DNA of 64,000 nucleotides from Nocardia coubleae NBRC 108252 (GTDB lineage Bacteria; Actinomycetota; Actinomycetes; Mycobacteriales; Mycobacteriaceae), in assembly GCF_001612805.1 (NCBI RefSeq), contig NZ_BDBD01000019.1, positions 526,521 through 590,520 of the forward strand, in the 5' to 3' direction. The translations under genes were made by a program, and so were the position numbers. The notes below the pieces were generated by a model. That model worked only from the letters and a program-made list of their open reading frames with translations, did no database searches and was not told the origin of the DNA. Shown one piece after another: positions 23,757 to 32,395 of this stretch (position 1 is its first letter; each line of letters opens with the position of its first letter).

Positions 23757-25750
23757 GCCTGCTCCTGCTCTTCTTCCTCGACGACGGCGAGGACGGTTCC
23801 GACCTCGACCTGCTGGCCGACGGTCACGTTCAACGCACTGAGCACGCCGGTGGCCGGCGCGACGATGGTGTGCTCCATCTTCATGGCTTCCAGCCACAGG
23901 ATCGGCTGGCCCTGCTCGACGTGATCGCCCTCGGCGGCGCCGAGGCGGATCACGCTGCCCGGCATGGGCGCGAGCAGCGAACCCGCGGCGACCTGCTCGG
24001 ACGGGTCGGTGAAGCGCGGCAGCCTGCGCACCGCCACCGGGCCGAGCGGCGAGTCGACCGCCACCAGGTCGTCGTAGCGGGCGATCTCGAACTGACGGCG
24101 CACCGGCCCACGGTCACCCGGCACGGCGAGCACGACCCGGTTCGGCGTCGCCGAGATCAGTTCCAGACCGTCGTGGCCCTCGACCGTCACGGCGCCGGAC
24201 CGGTCGAACCGGTAGCGCACCTCGTGTGTGCCGCTGGTGCGGCTCTCGTAGGACTTGCGCTGCGGCTCCGACGCCAGGTTGCGCCAGCCGCTGGGCGCCA
24301 GCCTGCCGAAGCGGTTGGCGGCGTGGTTGGCGGCCGAATCCGCGAGGGCGGCGGCGACGATGGAGAGCGCCTCGTCGGCCTCCGACGCCAGCGGCGCCGA
24401 CAGCGCGGCCAGATCGTGGGTGGCGAAGAAGGCGGTGTCGGTGTCACCGGCGAGGAACGCGGGGTGCCGCAGCACGCGCACGAGCAGGTCGCGGTTGGTG
24501 ACCAGGCCGTGCAGCTTGGCGCGCTGGAGCGCGGTGGCGAGCAGATGCGCTGCCTCGGCGCGGGTTTCGGCGTAGGAGATGACCTTGGCCAGCATCGGGT
24601 CGTAGTGCACGCCGACGACCGAGCCGTCGACGACACCGGTGTCGAGGCGGACACCCGGCTGCTCGAGTACGGTGAATTCCCCTGCGGTGAAGGGGATCTC
24701 GATCTTGTGCACGGGACCGCTCTGCGGCTGCCAGTCGTGCGCGGGATCCTCGGCGTAGAGCCGGACCTCGATCGAGTGGCCGCGCTGGGCGGGCTGGGTC
24801 GCGGGCAGCGGGAGACCGGAGGCCACCTGCAGCTGTAGGCGGACCAGGTCCAGGCCGGTGGTCTGCTCGGTGACCGGATGTTCCACCTGCAGACGGGTGT
24901 TCATCTCCAGGAAGAAGAAGTCACCCTTCTCGTCGGCGAGGAACTCGACGGTGCCCGCACCCTCGTATCCGATCGCCTCGGCGGCCAGCCGTGCCGCCTC
25001 GAACAGGCGATCACGCATGCCGTCGATCTTCTCGACCAGCGGCGAAGGAGCCTCTTCGACAACCTTCTGGTGACGACGCTGGATCGAGCACTCACGCTCA
25101 CCGACGGCCCAGGTCTTGCCGAAAGTATCGGACATGACCTGGACTTCGATGTGACGGCCGGTCTCGAGGTAGCGCTCGCAGAACACCGTCGGATCGCCGA
25201 ACGCGGATTCTGCCTCGCGCTGGGCCGCGGCGATCTGGTCTCGCAGATCGCCCAGCTCACGCACCACGCGCATACCGCGACCACCACCACCGGCGGAGGC
25301 CTTGATGAGCACCGGCAGGTGCGCCTCGGTGACCTCGGCGGGATCGAGCTCGGCGAGGACGGGGACACCGGCGGCGTCCATCATCTTCTTCGACTCGACC
25401 TTCGAGCCCATCTGCTCGATGGCCGCGACCGGCGGACCGATCCACACCAGACCGGCGTCGAGCACCGAACGCGCGAATTCGGCGTTCTCGGAAAGGAATC
25501 CGTAGCCGGGATGGATGGCGTCGGCACCGGCCGACAGCGCGGCCTCGATGATCAGCTCACCGCGCAGGTAGGTCTCGGCGGGGGTGTTGCCGGGCAGCCG
25601 GACCGCGGCGTCGGCCTCGGCTACGTGCGGGGCCGCGGCGTCGGCATCGGAGTACACCGCGGTGGTGCCGATACCCATCCGACGGCAGGTGGCGAACACG
25701 CGGCGCGCGATCTCACCACGATTGGCGACAAGAACATTCGTAATGGCCAT
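23753..25750 (-). CDS. accA2: Acyl-CoA carboxylase alpha subunit (biotin carboxylase plus biotin carrier)
   Basis: 665 residues. The biotin carboxylase part (1 to about 450) has VLVANRGEIARRVF, the ATP-grasp glycine loop KASAGGGGRGMRVV, FLEMNTRLQVEHPVTE and a catalytic basic core. The C-terminal biotinyl domain carries the biotin lysine, Lys624, in EAMKMEH. It works with AccD2 (25762). Start ATG 25750 lies 12 bases after the accD2 stop; an upstream in-frame start at 25765 would overlap that gene. With an AtuA-like protein in the operon, the pair may carboxylate a branched unsaturated acyl-CoA such as methylcrotonyl- or geranyl-CoA; this is inference. Confidence 0.92.
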   Translation of the reverse strand: MAITNVLVANRGEIARRVFATCRRMGIGTTAVYSDADAAAPHVAEADAAVRLPGNTPAETYLRGELIIEAALSAGADAIHPGYGFLSENAEFARSVLDAGLVWIGPPVAAIEQMGSKVESKKMMDAAGVPVLAELDPAEVTEAHLPVLIKASAGGGGRGMRVVRELGDLRDQIAAAQREAESAFGDPTVFCERYLETGRHIEVQVMSDTFGKTWAVGERECSIQRRHQKVVEEAPSPLVEKIDGMRDRLFEAARLAAEAIGYEGAGTVEFLADEKGDFFFLEMNTRLQVEHPVTEQTTGLDLVRLQLQVASGLPLPATQPAQRGHSIEVRLYAEDPAHDWQPQSGPVHKIEIPFTAGEFTVLEQPGVRLDTGVVDGSVVGVHYDPMLAKVISYAETRAEAAHLLATALQRAKLHGLVTNRDLLVRVLRHPAFLAGDTDTAFFATHDLAALSAPLASEADEALSIVAAALADSAANHAANRFGRLAPSGWRNLASEPQRKSYESRTSGTHEVRYRFDRSGAVTVEGHDGLELISATPNRVVLAVPGDRGPVRRQFEIARYDDLVAVDSPLGPVAVRRLPRFTDPSEQVAAGSLLAPMPGSVIRLGAAEGDHVEQGQPILWLEAMKMEHTIVAPATGVLSALNVTVGQQVEVGTVLAVVEEEEQEQA

Positions 25751-25761
25751 GTTGTCGCGCC

Positions 25762-27360
25762 TCACATTCGGAAGACGCCGAAGCCCTCGGCGCCCTTGAT
25801 CGGTGCCGTGTGGATGGCCGACAGAGCCATCCCCAGCACGGTGCGGGTGTCACGGGGGTCGATGATGCCGTCGTCGAAGAGCCTGCCCGACAGGAACATC
25901 GGCATCGCCTCGGCCTCGATCTGTGCCTCGACCATGGCGGCGAGACCGGCGGCGGCCTCCTCGTCGAACGGCAGGCCCTTGGCCTCGGCCGCACCGCGCT
26001 GCACGATGGTGAGCACGCCGCCCAGCTGCGCGCCGCCCATCACGGCCGACTTCGCGCTCGGCCAGGCGAACAGGAAGCGCGGGTTGAACGCGCGGCCACA
26101 CATGCCGTAGTGCCCGGCGCCGTAGGACGCGCCGATCAGCAGCGAGATGTGCGGGACCTTCGAGTTGGCCACCGCGTTGATCATCATCGCGCCGTGCTTG
26201 ATGATGCCGCCGTGCTCGTAGTCCTTGCCGACCATGTAGCCGGTGGTGTTGTGCAGGAACAGCAGTGGCGTGTTCTTCTTGTTCGCCAGCTGGATGAACT
26301 GGGTGGCCTTCTGCGATTCTTCGGAGAACAGCACACCGCGCGCGTTGGCCAGGATGCCGATCGGGAAGCCGTTGATCTCGGCCCAGCCGGTGACCAGGCT
26401 GGAACCGTAGAGCGGCTTGAACTCGTCGAAGTCGGAGCCGTCGACGACGCGGGCGATCACCTCGCGCGGATCGAACGGGATCTTCAGGTCCGAGGGCACG
26501 ATGCCGAGCAGTTCCTCGGGATCGTAGAGCGGCGAGATGACCTCCGCACGTGGCTCGGGGCCCTGCTTCTTCCAGTTCAGCCTGCGCACGATGCCGCGGC
26601 CGATGCGGATGGCGTCCTGCTCGTCGGCGGCCATGTAGTCGGCCAGACCCGAAGTGCGGGCGTGCATCTCCGCGCCGCCGAGGGTCTCGTCGTCGGAGTC
26701 CTCACCGGTGGCCATCTTCACCAGCGGCGGCCCGGCCAGGAAGACCTTCGCGCCCTCCTTGACCATCACCACGTAGTCGGACATGCCGGGGATGTAGGCG
26801 CCACCGGCGGTGGAGTTGCCGAAAACCAGGGAGATGGTGGGGATTCCGGCGGCCGAGGCCTGGGTGAGGTCGCGGAACATCGCACCGCCCGGGATGAAGA
26901 CTTCCTTCTGCGTGGGCAGATCGGCGCCGCCGGACTCGACCAGCGAGATCACCGGCAGGCGGTTCTCCTTGACGATGTCGTTGATGCGCAACGTCTTGCG
27001 CAGCGTCCACGGGTTGGACGTGCCACCGCGCACCGTCGGATCGGGCGCGACGATCATGCACTCGACGCCCTCCACGATGCCGATACCGGCGATCGTCGAC
27101 GCGCCGACGTGGAAGTCGCTACCCCAGGCCGCCAGCGGGCACAGCTCCAGGAACGGCGAGTCCTCGTCGAGCAGCAGTTCGATGCGCTCGCGCGCGGTGA
27201 GCTTGCCGCGCTTGTGATGCCGGGCCACCTTCTCGGGGCCGCCGCCGGCGATCGCCTTGGCGAATTCGGCCTCGACCTCGGTGAGCTTGGTCGCCATCGC
27301 CTCCGCGGCGGCGGTGTACTCCGGCGACGCGGTGTCGAGGGTGGAACGGAAGGTCGTCAC
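25762..27360 (-). CDS. accD2: Acyl-CoA carboxylase beta subunit (carboxyltransferase)
   Basis: 532 residues with two crotonase-like halves. The N-terminal half has RGKLTARERIELLLDEDSPFLE and FGNSTAGGAYIPGMSDYVV; the C-terminal half has the biotin-binding loop with TGYMVGKDYEHGGIIKHGAMMINAVA and IGASYGAGHYGMCGRAFNPRFLFAWP. These motifs resemble methylcrotonyl-CoA-type rather than propionyl-CoA-type beta subunits. GTG 27360 overlaps the preceding acyl-CoA dehydrogenase stop as GTGA, which decides the start. Confidence 0.92.
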   Translation of the reverse strand: MTTFRSTLDTASPEYTAAAEAMATKLTEVEAEFAKAIAGGGPEKVARHHKRGKLTARERIELLLDEDSPFLELCPLAAWGSDFHVGASTIAGIGIVEGVECMIVAPDPTVRGGTSNPWTLRKTLRINDIVKENRLPVISLVESGGADLPTQKEVFIPGGAMFRDLTQASAAGIPTISLVFGNSTAGGAYIPGMSDYVVMVKEGAKVFLAGPPLVKMATGEDSDDETLGGAEMHARTSGLADYMAADEQDAIRIGRGIVRRLNWKKQGPEPRAEVISPLYDPEELLGIVPSDLKIPFDPREVIARVVDGSDFDEFKPLYGSSLVTGWAEINGFPIGILANARGVLFSEESQKATQFIQLANKKNTPLLFLHNTTGYMVGKDYEHGGIIKHGAMMINAVANSKVPHISLLIGASYGAGHYGMCGRAFNPRFLFAWPSAKSAVMGGAQLGGVLTIVQRGAAEAKGLPFDEEAAAGLAAMVEAQIEAEAMPMFLSGRLFDDGIIDPRDTRTVLGMALSAIHTAPIKGAEGFGVFRM

Positions 27361-28508
27361 GACTGGTACCCCAATACTTTCGACGCCAGCATGGTCAGGA
27401 TCTCGTTGGTGCCGCCACCGATGCCGATGATGCGGATGTCGCGGTAGATGCGCTCCACCTCGGACTCGCGCATGTAGCCCATCCCGCCGTGCAGCTGAAC
27501 GGCCTGGTTGGCGACCCATTCGACGGTCTCGACGGCGGTGTTCTTGGCGAAGCAGACCTCCGCGATGAGGCCCTGCTCGCCGTTCTCCACCCGCTCCACC
27601 AGCGAGCGGGTGTACACGCGGGCGGTGTCGACGCGGCGGGCCATCTCGGTGAGCGTCATCTGCACCGACTGGCGGCTGATCAGCGGGCGGCCGAAGGTCT
27701 CCCGGTTACGGCACCACTCGAGGGTGAGGTCGAGGGCGCGCTGGGCCATCGAGTACGCCTGCACAGCCAGGCCGACCCGCTCGCTCACGAACGCGCTCGC
27801 GATCTGCGCGAAACCGGAGTTCTCCGCGCCGACCAGATTGGTCGCGGGCACCCGCACATCGGTGAACGACAGCTCACCGGTGTCCGAGGCCAGCCAGCCC
27901 ATCTTCTCCAGCTTGCGGGTGACCTCGAAGCCCGGTGTGTCGGTGGGCACGATGATCAGCGAAACACCGGCCGCGCCCGGCCCACCCGTGCGCACGGCGG
28001 TGACGATGAAGTCGGCGCGGCAGGCCGAGGTGATGAAGGTCTTGGCGCCGTTGATGATGTAGTCGTCGCCGTCACGCACCGCCGAGGTGGTGAGGTGGCC
28101 GACATCGGAGCCGCCGCCGGGTTCGGTGATGGCGAGGGAGCCGATCAGGTCACCGGCCAGGGTGGGCTTCACCCAGCGGTCGATCTGCTCCTGGTTGCCC
28201 GAGGCGATGATGTGCGGCAACGAGATTCCGCAGGTGAACAGCGATGCCCAGGTGCCGCCGGAGGCACCCGCGTAGTGGAACTCCTCACCCACGATGACGC
28301 CGTCGATGGGCGAACCGCCCTCGCCACCGGCGAATTCGGGGTACTCGATGCCGAGCAGACCGAGTTCGCCCGCCTTCTTGTGCAGCTCACGTGGCAGGGC
28401 GCCCTCGCGCTCCCAGGAGTCCAGGTCGGGCAGGATTTCGCGCTCGACGAACCCGCGCACGGTGGCGCGCAGCTCTTTTCGTTCCGGCGTGTCCCATACA
28501 GATGTCAT
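27357..28508 (-). CDS. fadE13: Acyl-CoA dehydrogenase
   Basis: 383 residues. The N-terminal domain includes FVEREILPDLDSWEREG and LGLLGIEYPEFAGGEGG, the middle domain SLAITEPGGGSDVGHLTT and TFITSACRADF, and the C-terminal domain QLHGGMGYMRESEVERIYRDIRI with the final GIGGGTNEIL. It has the branched-chain/long-chain dehydrogenase look, but specificity is not fixed. ATG 28508 overlaps the AtuA-like stop as ATGA. It is the second gene of the operon. Confidence 0.88.
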   Translation of the reverse strand: MTSVWDTPERKELRATVRGFVEREILPDLDSWEREGALPRELHKKAGELGLLGIEYPEFAGGEGGSPIDGVIVGEEFHYAGASGGTWASLFTCGISLPHIIASGNQEQIDRWVKPTLAGDLIGSLAITEPGGGSDVGHLTTSAVRDGDDYIINGAKTFITSACRADFIVTAVRTGGPGAAGVSLIIVPTDTPGFEVTRKLEKMGWLASDTGELSFTDVRVPATNLVGAENSGFAQIASAFVSERVGLAVQAYSMAQRALDLTLEWCRNRETFGRPLISRQSVQMTLTEMARRVDTARVYTRSLVERVENGEQGLIAEVCFAKNTAVETVEWVANQAVQLHGGMGYMRESEVERIYRDIRIIGIGGGTNEILTMLASKVLGYQS

Positions 28509-30220
28509 GCGAGCAGCTCCGTCGGCATGTCGATGTGGCGAGAGCGCAGCCATTCGCCGAGCCCCTTGGCCTGCGGGTCGAAACGCGCCTGGTAGGCGAC
28601 GCCCTTGCCGAGCAGGCCGGTGATGATGAAGTTGATCGCCCGCAGGTTGGGCAGCACGTGCCGGGTGACGTCGAGTTCGGCTGTCTCGGGCAGCAATTCG
28701 CGCAGCTTCTCCACGGTGAGGGTGTGCACGAGCCAGCGCCACTGCTCGTCGGTGCGCACCCAGACGCCGATATTGGCGTCACCGCCCTTGTCGCCGCTGC
28801 GGGCCAGCGCGATGCTGCCGAGCGGGGCACGACGGGTCTCGGTGGGCGGCAGCGGTTCGGGCAGCTCGGGTTCCGGAAGTGGCTCGAGCGCACGGGTTTC
28901 CGTCGCAGGTGCGATGTCGACGCGGGTGCCGTCGGCGAGGACCGCTACGTGGGGTACTTCGTGCGCGTCGACGTAGCCGGGGGTGAAGACCCCGTAGGGC
29001 GAGCCATTGCCGGGCAGGGCGGTAAAGGTGCAACCCGGGTAACTGGCGAGCGCCAATTCCACAGCGACACTGGAGAAGCCGCGCCCGACCTTGTTCGGAT
29101 CGGGGTCGCGCACCACGCAGCGGAGGATGGCGCTGGCCTGCTCCTCGGTGTCGGCGTCGGGACGGTCCAGGCGGGCCAGGGTCCAGCTGATCTCGGCGGG
29201 CTTCACCGGCAGCCACGATTCGAGCTGCCGCTGCGCCAGCTCGGCCTTCGCCTCGATCTCCAGGCCGGTGAGGATGAACGCCATCTCGTTCCGGAAGCCG
29301 CCGAGAGTGTTGAGCGAGACCTTGAGCTGGGGCGGCGGGGCCTCACCGGTGACACCGCTGATGAGAACGCGGTCCGGACCCTCCTGGCTCAGGGCGATGC
29401 TGTCCAAGCGGGTGGTCACATCGGGTCCGGCGTAGCGCGCGCTCTGGATCTCGTACATGAGCTGCGCTTCGACCGTGTCGACGGTGACCGCGCCACCCGT
29501 GCCCGCGTGCTTGGTGATGACACTGGACCCGTCGCGACGGATCTCGGCGATCGGGAAACCCGGGCGGCCGAGATCACCGAGTTCGGTGAAGAAGGCGAAG
29601 TTGCCGCCGGTGGCCTGCGTGCTGCACTCGATCACATGGCCCGCCACCACGGCACCCGCGAGTGCGTCGTACTCGGTTCGGCCCCAACCGAAGTGGGCCG
29701 CCGCCGGGCCGACGATCACCGAGGCGTCGGTGACCCGGCCGGTGACGACGATGTCGGCGCCGGAGTTCAGGCACTCCACGATGCCCCATGCGCCGAGGTA
29801 GGCGTTGGCCGTGAGCGGCTGACCGAGGCCGAGTTCGCCCGCCCGGGCGACGAGGTCGTCGCCTTCGACGTGCGCGATCTTGGCATCGAGACCGAGGTCG
29901 GCGGCGACCTTGCGCAGCCGCTCGGCCAGCCCGGCCGGATTCAGGCCGCCCGCGTTGGTGACGATCTGGACGTTGCGCTCCAGCGCCAGACCGAGACACT
30001 CCTCGATCTGCTTGACGAAGGTCTTGGCGTAACCGAGGCTCGGGTCCTTCATCCGGTCGCGGCCGAGGATCAGCATGGTGAGTTCGGCGAGATAGTCGCC
30101 GGTGAGCACGTCGAGATCGCCGCCCTCGAGCATTTCGCGCATAGCGCTGAGCCGGTCACCGTAGAAACCGGAGCAATTACCGATCCGGATCACGTCCGGG
30201 TCAGCGGAGAGTGCACTCAT
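28505..30220 (-). CDS. AtuA-like (DUF1446) protein, first gene of the acyl-CoA operon
   Basis: 571 residues: DUF1446 domain (about 1-440; VIRIGNCSGFYGDRLSAMREML, YLAELTMLILGRD, TNAGGLNPAGL, VTGRVTDASVIVGPAAAHFGW) joined to a C-terminal domain of about 110 residues (APLGSIALARSGDKGGDANIGVWV). Members are found in acyclic terpene utilisation clusters (AtuA) and in the mycobacterial operon with accA2/accD2; the reaction is not established. The ATG at 30220 is chosen because the palindrome at 30254-30269 lies just upstream. Confidence 0.8.
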   Translation of the reverse strand: MSALSADPDVIRIGNCSGFYGDRLSAMREMLEGGDLDVLTGDYLAELTMLILGRDRMKDPSLGYAKTFVKQIEECLGLALERNVQIVTNAGGLNPAGLAERLRKVAADLGLDAKIAHVEGDDLVARAGELGLGQPLTANAYLGAWGIVECLNSGADIVVTGRVTDASVIVGPAAAHFGWGRTEYDALAGAVVAGHVIECSTQATGGNFAFFTELGDLGRPGFPIAEIRRDGSSVITKHAGTGGAVTVDTVEAQLMYEIQSARYAGPDVTTRLDSIALSQEGPDRVLISGVTGEAPPPQLKVSLNTLGGFRNEMAFILTGLEIEAKAELAQRQLESWLPVKPAEISWTLARLDRPDADTEEQASAILRCVVRDPDPNKVGRGFSSVAVELALASYPGCTFTALPGNGSPYGVFTPGYVDAHEVPHVAVLADGTRVDIAPATETRALEPLPEPELPEPLPPTETRRAPLGSIALARSGDKGGDANIGVWVRTDEQWRWLVHTLTVEKLRELLPETAELDVTRHVLPNLRAINFIITGLLGKGVAYQARFDPQAKGLGEWLRSRHIDMPTELLA

Positions 30221-30253
30221 GGCACCCAGGATCACATCGGTCCCGTAAAAAAG

Positions 30254-30269
30254 CAAGCATGCGTGCTTG
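30254..30269. promoter_or_regulatory. Candidate TetR operator of the acyl-CoA operon
   Basis: CAAGCATGCGTGCTTG is a 16-base palindrome with 14 matching positions, in the 85-base divergent region between the AtuA-like gene and the small membrane protein gene. It resembles operators of TetR regulators for acyl-CoA genes; the TetR at 21076 is the likely ligand-sensing partner. Confidence 0.6.
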
Positions 30270-30305
30270 TTAACTGCGGGCAATTCACCAGGCAAGATGG
30301 TGAGC

Positions 30306-30446
30306 ATGTCTGCGGTCCTGCTCTTCGCCCTCGCCGGTTTCCTGCTCGGCGGCGCCTACACCACCTGGAAGAACAATCGCGCGATGTCCATCGCCCTGAT
30401 CGCCGCGGCCGCCCTCGCCGCCACCGGCGCTTTCCTCTGGCTCTGA
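30306..30446 (+). CDS. Small two-helix membrane protein (46 residues)
   Basis: Reads MSAVLLFALAGFLL, a short basic loop with TWKNNR, then MSIALIAAAALAATGAFLWL. Both halves are membrane-spanning stretches with a polar hairpin between them. In-frame ATG 30297 and GTG 30300 would add up to three residues. It is divergent from the acyl-CoA operon and shares its control region. No named family is recognised; length and layout resemble small conserved actinobacterial membrane proteins. It ends 6 bases before the convergent cyclase gene stop. Confidence 0.6.
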   Translation: MSAVLLFALAGFLLGGAYTTWKNNRAMSIALIAAAALAATGAFLWL

Positions 30447-30452
30447 CCGCCG

Positions 30453-31364
30453 TCAGGCGGGGGTCAGTTTGAAGATCTTTACGTCCTCGGGGACGCCGTT
30501 GAGGGGGGCTGCCCAGAAGTTGCGGCGGTAGAGCTTGGCGGTGACGCCGAGGTCGGTGAGGGTTTCCGGGCGCAGGGCGGCCATGGTGGTGCTGGAGATC
30601 ATGGTGTTGCCGTTGCCGCCTGCCTCCATCATGCGGGCGGCGATGTTCACGTCGACGCCGAGCCAATCGCCACCGATCTCGCGTGGGGACCCGGTGTGCA
30701 GACCGACGCGCATGCGCGGTTTGTAGCCCTGTACCTCCACGTCCTCGAGGTTGCGGCGGGCCGCGAGGGCGGCGCGCACCGCGCGGTCGGGCGAGGAGAA
30801 CACGGCCATCAGGCCGTCGCCCATGCGTTTGACCACCTGGCCGCCGCGCTCGGCGATCGGCGGTTCGATGGCCTTGGCCACCTTGCGCAACAGATCGAGG
30901 GTGCGTTCGTCGCCCGCGGCGAGCGCCCAGCTGGAGAAGCCGACCAGGTCGGTGAACACGATCGTCACCTCCTCGGTGCCCCGGCCACGCCCCACACGCT
31001 CGAGGGCGGCCTGCCACACCTGCAGGGCGCCGAAACCGATCTCGCGTGCCGCCGTCGGCGCGCCACCGGCGATCCGGTCGGCGACCCTGGCCACCGCCCG
31101 CGCCCCACCCGGCCCGGACACCGACAGCGGATCGCCGAACGCCGGGTCGCCCGGCAGCTGCTGACGGGCCTTGCGCAATGCGCCGATCACATCGGCACGA
31201 CGGTTGGCGGCTTGCAGTTTCGACGAGATCTGCACGCGACGACGACCGTTGCGGGCACCGGACTCCTCGGAACCGGCATCGACGGTCGGCTCCAACGGGA
31301 TGAACACCTCGGCGTCAGCGTCACGCTGTCGCGGATCCGGCGCGCCAGAAGGCGTTTCACTCAC
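30453..31364 (-). CDS. Class III adenylate/guanylate cyclase
   Basis: 303 residues. About 130 N-terminal residues are hydrophilic with a helical segment and no membrane span. The catalytic domain follows: EEVTIVFTDLVGFSSW with the first metal Asp, VKRMGDGLMAVFSSP with the second Asp, VGLHTGSPREIGGDWLGVDVNIAARMMEAG with the transition-state Asn/Arg, and a Lys near AKLYRRNF. It should make cAMP; purine selectivity is not settled. It has no clear regulatory domain. It is convergent to the small membrane protein gene and has no obvious operon. Confidence 0.85.
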   Translation of the reverse strand: MSETPSGAPDPRQRDADAEVFIPLEPTVDAGSEESGARNGRRRVQISSKLQAANRRADVIGALRKARQQLPGDPAFGDPLSVSGPGGARAVARVADRIAGGAPTAAREIGFGALQVWQAALERVGRGRGTEEVTIVFTDLVGFSSWALAAGDERTLDLLRKVAKAIEPPIAERGGQVVKRMGDGLMAVFSSPDRAVRAALAARRNLEDVEVQGYKPRMRVGLHTGSPREIGGDWLGVDVNIAARMMEAGGNGNTMISSTTMAALRPETLTDLGVTAKLYRRNFWAAPLNGVPEDVKIFKLTPA

Positions 31365-31515
31365 GGCCTGAGCCTACAGTCCCGCCTCCCCGAAAATTAA
31401 GGCCAGACTTGGGTACGGGGTGAATTGCGTCGGCGGCCAGACGGTGTCGGGGGTTGCGGTAGCCCGTGCCCGGTGAGTTACCCATGTGCTTGCGAGATAT
31501 GTGGGGATACGCAAA

Positions 31516-31550
31516 AACCCCCGGCGTCCGGGCAGCGGACGCCGGGGGTT
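31516..31550 (-). terminator. Intrinsic terminator of the ABC-2 exporter operon
   Basis: AACCCCCGGCGTCC (31516-31529) and GGACGCCGGGGGTT (31537-31550) form a perfect 14-bp stem with a 7-base loop. On the minus strand it is followed by a T-tract (positions 31517-31513) and lies 78 bases after the permease stop. The remaining region to 31365 shows no gene. Confidence 0.85.
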
Positions 31551-31627
31551 CCGGGGAGGACCTCCCGACAAGGTCGCCCCCCACGCGGCCCGGGCTTGTT
31601 GCGAGGGCAGCCCGGGCAGGACCAGGG

Positions 31628-32395
31628 TTATGCGTCGCGGCGGTTCACTACCACCAGGGCGCCGGCGAAGACGATGACGCAGAACGCGGCGAAGTAGGCC
31701 AGGCTGCCCCACACTCCCCAGTGCCAGTTGCCCGAGACCTCCTCGACCGACAGGAAGCGGTTCACGTTGGCGAAGGGCAGGAACGGGTTGACCGCGCGGC
31801 CGAAGCTGCCGAACGCGCCGAGCAGGCTCTCGATGAGCAGCGGCCACAGCACGATCAGCGAGATGGCGGCCGCGGACTGTCGAACCAGCACACCCACACC
31901 GACTGCCAGCAACACGCTCAGGAAGGCGTAGATCGGGATGCCGTAGATGGCGCGCCAGTTGCCGTCGAGCACGAGCATCGGGGCATCGTCACCGACGATC
32001 GCCTTGGCCACCACGAAGGCCGCCAGCGCGAGCACGCCCGTCAGCACCGCCGCGTACACGCCGACCAGACCGGCCTTGGACACGATCACCTTCGACCGGT
32101 TGGGCACCGCGAGGAAGCTCGTCCGGATCACCCCGAAGCGGTATTCGCTGGTCACCGTGAGCGCGGCCATGATCATCAGCACCATCACGCCGAAGCCCGT
32201 CACGCCCGATGTCGCCAGGCTCGGGGTGAGCATCGGCGGGCCCTCGCCCGGCTCGGTCGCCTGGGAGGTGTCGACGCTGGTGATGACGGCCATCAGCGCC
32301 GCGAGGCCGATGCCGAGCAGCACCACCACCGCCGAGCACCACCACGGCGACCGGGTCGAGGTGAGTTTGATTCGTTCCGCAGCGAGCACGCCCAT
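31628..32395 (-). CDS. ABC-2 type exporter permease
   Basis: 255 residues with about six TM helices (VVVLLGIGLAALMAVITS, VMVLMIMAALTVTSEYRFGVIRTSFLAVP, VGVYAAVLTGVLALAAFVV, and three more). The stretch MAALTVTSEYRFGVIRTSF is the motif of membrane subunits of this subfamily. Start ATG 32395 overlaps the ATPase stop by one base (TGATG). Forms an exporter with the ATPase; drug or lipid efflux is possible. Confidence 0.82.
   Translation of the reverse strand: MGVLAAERIKLTSTRSPWWCSAVVVLLGIGLAALMAVITSVDTSQATEPGEGPPMLTPSLATSGVTGFGVMVLMIMAALTVTSEYRFGVIRTSFLAVPNRSKVIVSKAGLVGVYAAVLTGVLALAAFVVAKAIVGDDAPMLVLDGNWRAIYGIPIYAFLSVLLAVGVGVLVRQSAAAISLIVLWPLLIESLLGAFGSFGRAVNPFLPFANVNRFLSVEEVSGNWHWGVWGSLAYFAAFCVIVFAGALVVVNRRDA

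Noticed and set aside
23757..23897. Longer N-terminus for the first acyl-CoA dehydrogenase
   Set aside because: The extension lies inside the carboxylase gene, is arginine-rich, and the ATGA overlap fixes the start at 23756.
27361..27519. Longer N-terminus for the carboxylase beta subunit
   Set aside because: It lies inside the preceding dehydrogenase gene; the GTGA overlap at 27357-27360 fixes the start.
28391..30472. Long open frame antisense to the AtuA-like gene (693 codons)
   Set aside because: Runs through several gene borders of a coupled operon; no domain and no sensible start.
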